From positions 30,942,355 through 31,006,354 of the forward strand of contig CANTUZ010000007.1 in the NCBI GenBank assembly GCA_947846985.1: 64,000 bases of DNA. Reading direction: 5' to 3'. The stretch comes from Fratercula arctica (lineage: Eukaryota > Chordata > Aves > Charadriiformes > Alcidae). Below the pieces are notes generated by a model, which had not been told where the DNA came from, did not search any database, and was given only the letters and a program-made list of their open reading frames with translations. Shown here one piece after another: positions 49,853 to 61,784 of the stretch (positions within the stretch are counted from its first letter, which is position 1; every line of letters starts with the position of its first letter). A program made the translations under genes and the position numbers.

Positions 49853-50568
49853 ATAAATAATTAATAATTTCTATTAAGCATCTATTACTGAAAATGGTTA
49901 ATAAATATTATCTCCCTAAGTTTCTCTTACATTTGAATGTGTATATAGCCCATATTTTCTGAGAAATTATAAATTTGTATCTGGATTCAGGGACAGATAA
50001 ATACGTGAAGGAAGCAGTAAATAGATCTGGGTCTACAGATCAGTCACATAAAATTGAAATCAGCTATGTAGTCTGAGGTCTAATATTGATTAATCTAGTC
50101 TGAAATAATTACTTTTTATTGCAATTTTGTAATTGTTTCTCTAATGAGAAAAAAATTATGACACAAATTTTCTGTCTTGAAAAACTTGAAGGTTCAGTGC
50201 ATGCATAAAACTTGTGAACAGATTGTGAACAGCAGTTAATCACTGTAGTAAGGAACTGATGTTTCATAAAGAAACAGTGTTGAACTCACTAGAATAAATC
50301 AAACTCAGCTCAAAATCTACCAAATATTTTCTGAGTAGTTTTAAAAATCAGACATGGCATTTGCTGCCCTGGTGATCCATGTTTTCTGGCATTTTTATGA
50401 GGTACAGCTGTTAAGCTGTGACATCATTTTGTGTTCCAAGTTGAATTTCAGGTTAGAAGCAAATCGAAACCAATGTCTACTTTCAGATTTCATTATGTTG
50501 AAATAATAAGGTTTTGACCTTAAATGAAAAAAGTGTCATGGGACCAGCTGACTACAAGGTGATTATTG

Positions 50569-50581
50569 CCCCCCCCCCCCC
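50569..50581. repeat. Poly(C) run, 13 bases
   Basis: Thirteen consecutive C lie in an AT-rich context (GATTATTG before, ATCATGG after). C runs of this length are rare in such DNA and prone to length errors. Confidence 0.95.
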
Positions 50582-52872
50582 ATCATGGATTACAGAGAGT
50601 TCTCAAGAATTTGTCATAAACCCAACCTATAATAAAAAATTAGTCCTTTTTAGTTATTTTCTGACAGGTAATTGTTAAATTTAAATTTAAGTCTTCAGAT
50701 GATAGTTTAATTATTGTTTGAAATGTGGAGTTTTCAGATTTCTCTTTTTGATTTGCCTTAAGAGTGTGCATAGAACTGTGCCTTGCAGGGGAATTGGTGC
50801 TGGTACTATCAAGAAGAAGGGCAGTTGTCCCTTACCTCCTGGAGCAGAGGAAAGAGAATGGCTATCAGATTGTACCTCAGCTGTCTGGTCACTATAGTCT
50901 CCCCAGAGAATATTAGCATACTGCTTTTACACCAGCGAGATGCATGTTGTTTGGTCTATTACCTTCTGCTTATCTACAGCTAACAAGACATGTTTGAGAA
51001 CTCTGCTTAGAGTCTGCTTTGAATTAACTTTCTAAAACCAAATATCCATATATAACAATATAAGTTGTTGGGTGCATTCTCGGTTCCTTTAGTCTTCTGA
51101 GCCACAAGTCAGGATTCTGAAATAATGATGCTGCTGTTGGAGTTTTGCAGTGCTCTCTTGATGTATATTGCAACTGCAATGCCCATTCAACATTTGGTTT
51201 TGATGTGTAAATGTTTGATATGCAGAAAACATTTTCAGTATTCACTTAAAGCACTTGTAGGTGTAAAGATGATGTTATATAGCTATAATAAATAGCATGT
51301 CTAAGTTTGGTAAAAGGCTTTAAAGTACTTAAAACCCAAACCACTTTTCCTCTGACTACTTTACCCTTTAAGTTGATACACAATTTGCATCAGAGCTTTT
51401 ACAAGCCCTCCTTATTAGTGATTTGCATACTAAATATGGTTTTAAATGAGGATGCATTTGTCCTTTGTTATTTTATTACCAATTTAGAGAACAAAGGGAG
51501 AAGTTCAGTAGTATCCTGCATCTTGAACTTCAAAAATACTCTGGTATATATCTTACCTAATTTAAATTTTATTCAAATAGAATACTAAAAATGATACATT
51601 AAGCTTACTCCTTAACCTCACCTTCTTCTAACCTCTCCAAAACAGCAAAACATATCCTTTGCTTTTAAATTCATGAGACTTTTTTTCTTTCTCTTCTCTC
51701 TCCCTCCCATAAGAAAATAGGAAGCAGTGAGGAAAATAAACGTGTTAGAATGAAATAACCCTCCATGACCAAAACTGATGTGATGATACATTAGAACCCA
51801 TAACTGGAATACAGTCATTGAACTATTTATTGAATCGTACAACTATTTGCTATGCTTTTTCTTGGTGCTTGTCACAGAGGTACAATCCAATAGTAGATAA
51901 TATGCTCAAGGTCACTATGGCAAGCAAGTAGTTCCTAAAAAATATCTTTATTTCAACATTGTTTCTTCAGTGTATTATGGTGATATAAAGCCATATTAGT
52001 TAAAGTATTCCTACCAGACATATGGAAGAATTTATTTCATTGCACCGTGAGTGCAGAGAAGACCTTAAACACAGTTTATAACTTGTCTCCCATGCTCAAT
52101 ACAGATGAATGCAAATGGGAACATATATAAAATGGAATGGAGCAATCTTATGTACACAGTCGAGAAACCAACAATTTCTTTAGCCTAGTAAGATACGTCT
52201 GCTTTTCCTGAATATCGCATAAATTCAGAATACATGTTACTGATGAAATAAGAAAAATAAGTGGATTGTCCATATACAAAATCTCACTAGAAGCCACAAG
52301 ATGTTTCTCATTGATTAGTTGTAAGGTTCTATGGCTTTTCAGTGGAATTAGTGAGAGCAAAAACCCAATTACCTTTATGTTGGTCTGTGGTCAAATGGAT
52401 GATGTCATTGCATAAGGCAGTAAGGAACTAGACTAGATATATTCTATTTCCATGAATTTTCACTGTATCTCTTCCCAGGGAGAGATGTCAGTGGTGTTTT
52501 GCTGTTACAAAGGATCTCTAGCAGGACAAGGGACTAACAAGGCAGAGCTAATGTCTTTTATTGTACCAACTGATGGAATTGGAGGGGGGAAAAGAGAAAC
52601 AGTAAACCAAAATGCAGACATCTCCAGCATAAACGGCTCTGTTGGATTTTAAATGGAGTTAAAACAGCATATTTCAATGCTAAATGTGACTTGAGACTAT
52701 TTGTTACACCACACCTGAAAGAAAAGTAGTAAGAACAGGTGAACCAAAGGAAATTATGTTGGTTACAGGGAAAAGGGGACAAATGTACATTTGATGGGAT
52801 TTTTGAAAACTAGGATGGATGACTCAGAGATTTCTTTGAAGGTATAATCTTCTTCTACTAAATGTTCAATGA

Positions 52873-52890
52873 TTTTTTTTTTTTTTTTTC
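52873..52890. repeat. Poly(T) run, 18 bases
   Basis: Eighteen T follow TTCAATGA and precede CTGTATTC. It could be a retroposed poly(A) tail on the minus strand, but no retroposed sequence is recognisable beside it. Confidence 0.95.
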
Positions 52891-55800
52891 TGTATTCATC
52901 TATACGAGTTCCACACTATGTGGAAATCAAGAATGTTAAATAACATGAATTCTCTTTTTTGACTGAAATGAAATTGCATTATGGCTCTTTGAAAAATGTC
53001 TCTCCTGGAGGAATGTAGTTGTTGTATAAACATCTTTAAATTGTTGGGATAAAAAATTTTTCCTCAAAGAAAGGGCTTGACTGTATGTTATAATTTTGGT
53101 GGTGTACTTTGGATGCTATAATGAAGGCAGGTGCTATTGTTCATGGATTAGAAAAAATTACAATTTGCAAGCTCTTGTATTTGAAATTGGCCATACTAGT
53201 TTTCCAAAACTAAACAAACAAAAAGAATATTTAGAGGGATCATGACTACTAAATTTTCATTTCCAATCCAGGTGAAGAAATTTGCTTATATCTTACATAC
53301 AAGATAGATGTAAAATATTCCTCACTTCTGCCATATGGAAATCATTCCCAAGCAACATGACTAGAAGTCATGCTGATAAATTCCAGATTATTTTCACCAC
53401 ATCAGCCAGCAGCTGAGTGATGGTTGGGGGGGGAAGTTTTCTTTGTAAACAACTTGGGTTGCTCCCCTGCCCACCCCCAAAAAAATCCACCAAAACAACA
53501 GAGGGAGAGAAAGAACTGGAGTTAGAGTAGATTAAGTTGTTGGTTCAAAATATATTCAGAAATTAAACACTGGAGAAGAAAAAGAACTACTGCATCTGTG
53601 TTGCTGAAGAACATAAAGTTAAAAAGAAAAAAAGTTTTACCTTGTAAATCAGAATTTTAAAATTAATTACAGTAAATATCTTGAAAGCAGTGGTGATCTA
53701 AGTAAAGACTCAAATAAGAGGAAAGGTCAATAAAAGATATGAAATGGATTACATGGCCTGTTATAACGACAGATTGCTTTCAATGATATGTATCTAGAAG
53801 GAGCTACTTATAGTCCTAAAAGATTCACATCTGAGGTTATTATCTCTGTTAGAACATAATGATCTTCTAGTTCAGTCAGGAAATGAATAGCTTATAATAA
53901 GCTCTAATACAAGGTTTATTGCCTTGGTTTACAGCTGTTACATGCATTGTCATTAGTAAGTCAATGCTGGACTGTAAGTTCTTGGATGCCTACTGGAATT
54001 AACTGTTTGGCTATCTCTTAAATACGCCCAAGGGAGATGTATGTATCTTGGGTTGTTGTTTCTAATAAGCTTCTGCTAATTCTGAGGAAGTGCTCCACTC
54101 CCTGTAAAAAGTTAGGTATCTTATTACAGTAAATGCTACAGCTGGAACATCCAGCAGTCAGCCCTATCCGGATCGCACAAGATGACTTTTTAAAAGCCAA
54201 AGAGAGAATTATCAAATACTTTTGATAGCCAGTGGCCCAGTAGGTAGGGAATTGTTTTTCAGGCTTCTTTGATTTGACAACCTGTAAAAGTTTTGCAGTG
54301 GAGAAGAGTAGATTTGTGTCAGGAAAATAAGGCTACTGTCATCAGGACTGGTTCTTAATCACCTTTCATCATTAAAAAAATTTCTCTAGACTCTGCAGGT
54401 TGTGTGCACTAGCACTAGTACTTATCAGCTCTCAAAAACTGAATCTTAAATACCTTATGTCCTACCAACCGGAAATATGCCTGAAGCATACTGGTGTTCA
54501 GTCATCTGAAATCAAACTCTTTCAATCTTTCCTGTTGAGGCTATACAGCTAGTGAATGTGAAAAACTAAAAAGAAATCTTTTGCCTAATGACCTGAGCAT
54601 GGAAGATTGACTGAGGTTCTGTGTCTTGGTCCAATTAATGTTTTGAACACACCTCAGGAGCAGGTCCTGTCACTGTAACTTCAACATTCTTCTCTAAATA
54701 CATTTTCCTTCCCTTTAACCATTAAATCATTCTTCTGCCTCATCTAATATTTCCTGCTTCGCTTATTTCTTCTTGTAAAGATACAGAAAAGAGTGTAAAC
54801 AAACACATTTTTAAATTGAGGATCAAGAGAATTAGTTTCATGTAATTTATGGTTGAGGGTAGGGACAATTCAGCAAGCTATAGGGATTAGAAAGGTCAGA
54901 TGGTAAGGATCCCAAACAATGCCACCACATAAGCAGGAGTCATGAAGAAAGTGTGCTAATGATTTTGAATAATAACATTAAGTGTTTTTTCACTTAGGCT
55001 TTGGTTTCCCTTTAGTTATCATGTATATAGAAATAGGAATTGGCAATCCTTTTCAATGAGAACTAGTAAAGATAGCGTTGATATCATTTTCAGGGGCGGG
55101 GGAAAAGATGAATCTTGCTATACAGTCAAAGAACTGGGGCATGGTTTATCAAAGAGAAAAATGAAGCGATAGTGAGAGAATGTGTGGAAATACAAGATAT
55201 TGAAGTTAATTTTTAATTAAATTATCCCTTCATTTTTTTTCAATGCACTGATGTATTTACTTGGCTTTTTTTGTGGCTTATTTATTTAAACATATTACTT
55301 ATATACTGGAACATAATGCAATATTGCCATCTAGTGAAAGGATGAAAAATATCTATCCGAACTGTTTGATCCTTTCATACATAAAAATGTAAACATTGTA
55401 CTTAGAAACGAACACTTCTAAACATTGGGAGTGTGCAACTTTGATAAACCAATGCTGATTTGTGTTTTGGTTTAGCTGTTTGTTTGCTTTTTAAAGGCAT
55501 TTTCTGTATATTGCCACAGATCTTGCATGGAAGTGGGGGCTTGGGGGAATAGTAGAAGTTATTCAAGGTGAAACTATTATGTTTATGTAGCCTCTTATAC
55601 TACTGAGATATTTGATGATTTTGTGTCATGGCCCATGAATATATTCCTGGCACTGGCTGGTACAGGAGGAATGAAAAAGTCAAATGATGAACCTAATAGT
55701 CAGGTATGCTGGACAAAAGATGTTGATGACTTAAAATATTTTCTTCTGTAAAGGCATATTATGTTCCCATTGGCTATTTGCAAATATTTACTGCAGCTTT

Positions 55801-57083
55801 AATACTGTCACATACAGTGGTCTAACAGATTTCTAAGTGAAGTGTCTGGTTTAGAATCAAACCAGCATCTCTGGTTTGTATTTTTAAGGTATGCTTTCTT
55901 ATTTTTCATTATCTGTTGCTATGGAAATTATATTTATAATGTAACACCGAAGTGTTTCTTCATCCTTAGTTACCTGTCTTTAATATACCATTGTGATGGG
56001 CGGGTGTATCTTAGTTTTCCCAATAGATATCAGGTGCTTAGTGCTGCTCTTGTATAGAACCTGGGAAAACTATGAATTTTCTCCAAATCCTATTCAGTGG
56101 GAATATTTGCTGCTTTTCTCCACTATTTTTTACCCTCTTGCCTAGGTGTTTGTATTGTGTTACCTGTTACATCTTCCGTATGGTTTCACTGCAATTCTGT
56201 GAGAACCTGTTCATAAAAATTTCCATGTTCGTGTTTGAGAAGGGCTCCAAATCATAAGAAAATAAAAATAAAAATGCTTTGAAGTTATTTACCAGGATTT
56301 TTTTTTTTTTTGTTAATAAGGAATTTGCTTGTTTGATAAAACTATGGATCCACCCACAATAACAATATGCAACTAAGTCACTATGAAAGTTTCTCTCTAC
56401 CAGGTCCAACCCATGTACAGGTTTGAGATTCTTAATGTGCATTCACACTGGATTCTTCTGTTGTGTAAAAGTTGCTTAATCTTTGTGTGTTGCCCGAAGT
56501 GTTCAGTGAGAATCATAATGTTTGTTTCCATATGTTAGGAAGAGCCTGCAAATGTCAGATGATGTTTATACAACACTTAGAAAATCTAAAGATCATTTAA
56601 TTGAGTATAGATAAACTACATGCAAGGGAATTGCCAAATCATGGGACTGAGTGTGCGGTCTAACCCTAATTTTGTATTCTTATGTTGTTATCCATGTTGG
56701 TCAGTTAACTTTTTAAATTTTTTGTGGGCAATGCAGCCCTCACCTTGCAGTGAGGCCTTTTGCTGCACTCTGTAAATATGTTTGTATTGATGCAGATGCC
56801 ATAATATAAAGTTTCTCTTAAATGCAGTAAGAGAAAGTAAAAGTCAAGTAAATCTTAAATTATGACAAAGTAATATAATTAATTGTGTAAATAACAGAAG
56901 GTGAATAATTGTTGAGTTTGTAGTACAGTTCCCTTCTTCACTGGGATTTCAGTCCTAGATAATTAGTTTACTGATGTCTTAGAAAGTATGGTACTGTTAG
57001 TTGAAACGTATTGGGCTTGCAAGTATGTTAATTATTTATTTATAGACCTGTCTCTGAAGTACACAGTTTTGAGTTGATCTAAA

Positions 57084-57130
57084 CAGACAAGATAAATGTA
57101 AGATCCAGTATTCACAGGACATTGGAAAGT
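57084..57130 (+). repeat. Dispersed repeat, copy 1 (pairs with 58034-58080)
   Basis: CAGACAAGATAAATGTAAGATCC and the following bases align without gaps to 58034 onward: 32 of the first 37 bases are identical, with weaker similarity continuing for about 40 more bases. The two lie 950 bp apart in the same orientation. It is an old duplication or two copies of a repeat I do not recognise. Confidence 0.6.
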
Positions 57131-58033
57131 GTGTTAATGTAGTAGAATGATTTTTATTTTTTTTCTGAATGATTAAAGGAAGTCTGATATATATTAGGTA
57201 GGAGGAGTTGTGTATTTATGTAAAGAATTAGCTTTATAAAGACAATTCTACTTGAAAAACTACATTAGTTCCCTAATACAGAGAACACATCATATAATCC
57301 ATATTTTCAAGCATTCCTTCTTTCTTAAGATGATTCTTTTTTGCCAGAGGTACTCACATTTTGAGTCTGGATTTTATAAAAGTTTTCAAAACATCTATAA
57401 TAAAGATGATAAATTGCATATATTTATCATAAGAAAAGACAAATCAACTGTAATAACCATCACTTCTCCAAAGCAATGATTTTTTCTAAAATTATGACTT
57501 TGCATTAAGAAGTGAAGTTGTCATTTCTTGAATTACATTGCATATGTTAGCAATGTTTTTTAATGTGAATTTAAAAATACTACAATTTGTTTAGATAAAA
57601 TGTTTTTGCACAAGCTCAAACAATTTTTGTCAGATGCTGACCTCGATTGCAAAAGACATTTTCAATTAAGGAAAACGTTTATATAGTTAGCAAGCTGTCA
57701 TTCAGTAAAACTCATTTTTTTAATTAAACAGATGGTGATAACAAAGAAATTAATGAACACATACTTGCTTGCCTGCTATCCTAATTTGCATTTCTAAATT
57801 ATTCAGGTTATGCAGCAATTAAGCTTTAATTGCTTTTAGACAAATGAATATCTCAGAATGAATGACAAATTATGATGAAATTGTCGAAGAAGCATGGTGT
57901 ATTCTAATGCTCATGCTATTTTATTTTGTGACAATTTTAGAAGCCTAAATGTGGGAACAGAACATTGCTATGCAGATTTACTATGCTGTTTCTTTGTTCC
58001 ATATGCAGCGCATCATCGTGCCACTGCTCTGTG

Positions 58034-58080
58034 CAGATAAGATAAATGTAAGATGCAATATTCATATGACTTTCAAAACT
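58034..58080 (+). repeat. Dispersed repeat, copy 2 (pairs with 57084-57130)
   Basis: CAGATAAGATAAATGTAAGATGC and the following bases form the partner of the segment at 57084. The shared core GATAAATGTAAGAT carries GATA-type motifs, so shared regulatory sites are an alternative to common descent. Confidence 0.6.
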
Positions 58081-60590
58081 GCATTACTGCAAGAGCATGT
58101 TTTAGGAGACGGGTTAGCATTTCCAGTCCTCTGTTCAAGAAGGCATAGATGACAAGACAAATGACATGTGATCATCACAACTCTTCCCATGAGGTTTCTG
58201 CTACTTGATTTATAAGTAATACTTGAGAAAGAATATGTAACTTGTAAAAAAAAATGCAGCAAGCTATTATATAGAGGGAGTGCACTAAAAGCCTGTTTTA
58301 TCTGATTTAAGACAGGGAACTCATATGGTTAGTCTGGGTACAAAGAAATTATATACCCTTCTTTGCTTCTTTCTGTCGTGTTTGTGACTACCTGCTCTCT
58401 TTTATTTCAGTTTCTGCTTTGTTTTCCAATTTGTTGTATTTCCGGAACACTTCTTTGGCCTGTTAGCCATTGCGCAGTAAATGTACAAGTTTTATAGTTT
58501 AACTGTCAGCAGACAGCTGTGTAATTGGAGTTAAGCTCAGAAAAGCATTTATGAAAAATATTGTATTATGATTGTTACATAGCCTGTTCTTTGCTAAAAG
58601 GAGGAGACTTGACGGCATGTGACATAATATAAACTTTCCAATTACTTTCTTTTGTATTATAGCCAGACTTTTAAACAGTCTCTATAACAATCTTAAAAGC
58701 AAATGGAAGAAGTGTTTCAATATATTTAGTATAGACTGTATTTAAAACTGTACTTAAAACTTCATCTTATCTACATCTAAGCATTTAAATGGGACACAAA
58801 TCTAGGAAAGCTATTCACCTCAAGTTTTCAGGGTATTCAGTGAAGAGGGGCATGAGCTGAGCTGAGTCCCAGGTTAAAATAAAATGCAGACTACCTGGTA
58901 GCTGTTTCCTGCTGATTCTAGGACCGTAACAGTGGGTTTCTGTTTCAAGGAATGAATCTCATTCGCAACCATATCACCAGGATAGCTGTCTAAAGATAGA
59001 GAAATAATAAGGGGCTGGTTTAGGCCTATGATTCTGATGGAGAGTGATAGCTGACAGAGGGGTAACAGCTTAGAAAACGCGGTAACTTGAATAAATCAGT
59101 CTACCTTAGTTTGGACAGCAAAGCAGTACAAAAGAGTTTTTGCCACTTACAAAGAATTGTATTGACAAGGCCAATTATGAATTTATTCTCTGTACACTAA
59201 ACATAGAATAAGAATCGACGACTTTAAGCAAGGCAGATAATGAAAAGGAGAGGGAAAGACCAAACCAAATAGTTAACACGGACGTGGAAGTGTCTTTACT
59301 CCCTGACAGAATTTTAGTAATGTCTAAAGCAAAAGTTAGGCTTCTGTCATTACATGAATTTGAATAACATTGAGTCTAAATTTCTGTTGTTCAAATTCAC
59401 AGTATTAGACGTATCAGGAAAACTTAGTCTAGGATTTTAGAGGATTTGTGGTGATGCTTTGTGTGGCAAATTCCTATTCAGGTCAGAGAGAACTGAAGAG
59501 GGGAAAAAATATTTCAACAGTTGCTTTAGCTTTCTTCTTTAAAAAGATTTATTAAACATGAAAAAAATGGCCTTGCTATCAGTAAAAAAACAATTGTTAA
59601 ATTGTTAAGACATGCCAAGATAGATATATTTGCTGATTTTTCATTTTGAATATGTATTCTTACTTTATTGGAGGAAATTTTTTTGCATGCATCTTATTTC
59701 CTGTGAGTAAATACTCCTTGCTGGTCTTTTAAGTTTCATAACATTTTTCTTTCCTTGAAGATCTTGAAGTAGGATATGTGAAGTAATTTCATTAAGGCAA
59801 AAATCTCTACCAATTGATTTCAATTAGTGTAATGCTTCTACTTTCTCACCATCCCTTGTCAATATGTGTCCTCAAATATTTATATATGTGCCCCTGTGTA
59901 GGACATAAATATTGACTTCCTTCCCATAGATATCATCTAGAATGATGTACAATAATATTGCCTAATCAAAAAAGGAAAAAAAGATCCCCTTTTGGATAGC
60001 CACTTCTACGTGTCTTTTAATGGTTTTATGTGACAGATGACAGAAGGTGTGTAAGGCTGGTGGATAAAAAAAAGTATTTACAAAGAATTTATTTCTGTTT
60101 GCACAGTTTCCCACAAGGTGCTAATGGTATTTATTGTTTGGATCTTGAAATTTTTGCAGCTGTACGTTTATTTAGGAGCTGTCTAGGAAAACAGGACATA
60201 GCCTTTTTACAGTATATTAGCACTATTTCCTGTTATTAGCACTAGTATAGAAGGTTATTACAGCGTACACATTAAATCTATTGCACTTGAAAACTGTTAC
60301 TGTTTCCAAGATAAGGGTTATTTTTATCCCTTCATATTAATACAAGAAAAATATATTAGCTATATTTTGATTCTGGCCATTGATAACTGTTGAGTCAGTA
60401 TAGGCTTACCCAAGCTGAATAGATCGGGTCCACTGTGTAAAATTAGTGTCTTTTTTAAAAACACTAGATTTGGGAATATTGTATTTTAACTAATTAATAT
60501 TTTGATTTTAAAATACTATAGCAGCCCTTTACAATATGGGATTGGAAACAGAGATTTCCAGGTGAGATATTTAGTCATCTACTTAGATTC

Positions 60591-60604
60591 TTTTTTTTTT
60601 TTTT
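60591..60604. repeat. Poly(T) run, 14 bases
   Basis: Fourteen T follow TTAGATTC and precede CCTTTTG, forming a pyrimidine-rich stretch of about 23 bases. Confidence 0.95.
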
Positions 60605-60644
60605 CCTTTTGTGTTCTTGACTACATTGTGGCGAATGCAACAGC

Positions 60645-60678
60645 CCTGAAGAGTGATCCTGCCTGAAGAGTGATCCTG
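60645..60678. repeat. 17-bp perfect tandem duplication
   Basis: CCTGAAGAGTGATCCTG occurs at 60645-60661 and again at 60662-60678 with no mismatch. About 120 bp further on, TTACCAGGACAAG(T/C)CTTA occurs at 60801 and again at 60841, so this small area has undergone more than one local duplication. Confidence 0.9.
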
Positions 60679-61739
60679 CCCAGACTGTAGGCAGTAGTTA
60701 GGAAACTCCTCTAAGACTCAGGAGATATGCTCTGATGTCTTTGATTTCTGGATTCAGCAAGGTTTTGCACAAAACAATTGCCTCCTATCACTACTTCATC
60801 TTACCAGGACAAGTCTTAGGAGTGTAAAGTAGTAGTGTCTTTACCAGGACAAGCCTTAAGGCTCAGATCCTCAGAAGCATTTGGATGTATCAATGATGTT
60901 ATGTGCAGAAATTATTCTTGGCATCTGGTGTAAGCTTCTGAAGATCCATGAACCTGATTCTTGTGTCAGATACTGAATTAGATATGTCTGTCATAGCTCA
61001 TTATTAGCTTTCTACATAAAGCTCTGTGAAAGCCCTTGTGAATAGTTCGACAAAAACATTAAGGAGCCTTAAAAATTAATTGCTTAATTGCCCTCCTATA
61101 GGAAGTCCTATATTCTCTTAATGTATAAAACTTTAATGCAAGCATTATACTCATGTAGTAGCCACTGTTCTATTTTTGGTATAACTTTCTATTGCTTCCT
61201 AATAACATGTATTTAATAAATTACCAATGCCTAAAACGGACTGGTAGGACATCTTAGAATAGTGAACATATGCTGCCGCTTTTCCGAATGTGAATTCAAA
61301 GATGCATAGGTTAAATAATGGCATTTCTTAACATCTATTTTTATCACCGGAAATTATTACTTCTTGATATTGACAGCTAAAGTAGCTTCATATCTTTTAC
61401 AGATCCTTAGCAAAAGATTTATAAAGAAATGAAGAAACTCCAGTAAGTTGTTTCCCAGATATTTTAGAATCTTTAAACACAATAAAGCTAGTATATATGC
61501 TTTATGTGAAATACAAATTCAATATTTGTATTATGTTAGGCAGTTGTTTTCAGCTGGATTCGTGTTCTATATTAAAATTATAGAGGCTTAGTGATCAGGA
61601 ATATGGCTGAATTAACAATATAAGAAATGCAAAACAAATTACTAGATTTTGGTTTTCACTGGTTTGGGTAAAACCACTTCATAAATCTTATAGGAAAGAT
61701 AAATGACCTGCCCAGATAAATAAATATAAAAATGTTGTC

Positions 61740-61784
61740 TGAGCCATAATGAATATTTTGGTATCAGCAATTCATTATGGCTCA
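61740..61784. repeat. Perfect inverted repeat, 15-bp arms
   Basis: TGAGCCATAATGAAT (61740-61754) and ATTCATTATGGCTCA (61770-61784) are exact reverse complements around a 15-base loop. Each arm holds an ATTA/TAAT core next to ATGAAT, resembling POU or homeodomain sites. The stem is too short for a microRNA precursor. A chance origin is unlikely for 15 perfect base pairs at such close spacing. Confidence 0.9.

Noticed and set aside
52873..52890. Poly(T) run as the tail of a processed pseudogene
   Set aside because: No retroposed body and no flanking target-site duplication could be found beside it.
61740..61784. MicroRNA precursor
   Set aside because: The stem is only 15 bp with a 15-base loop and does not extend outward; precursors need a stem of about 22 bp or more plus a basal segment.
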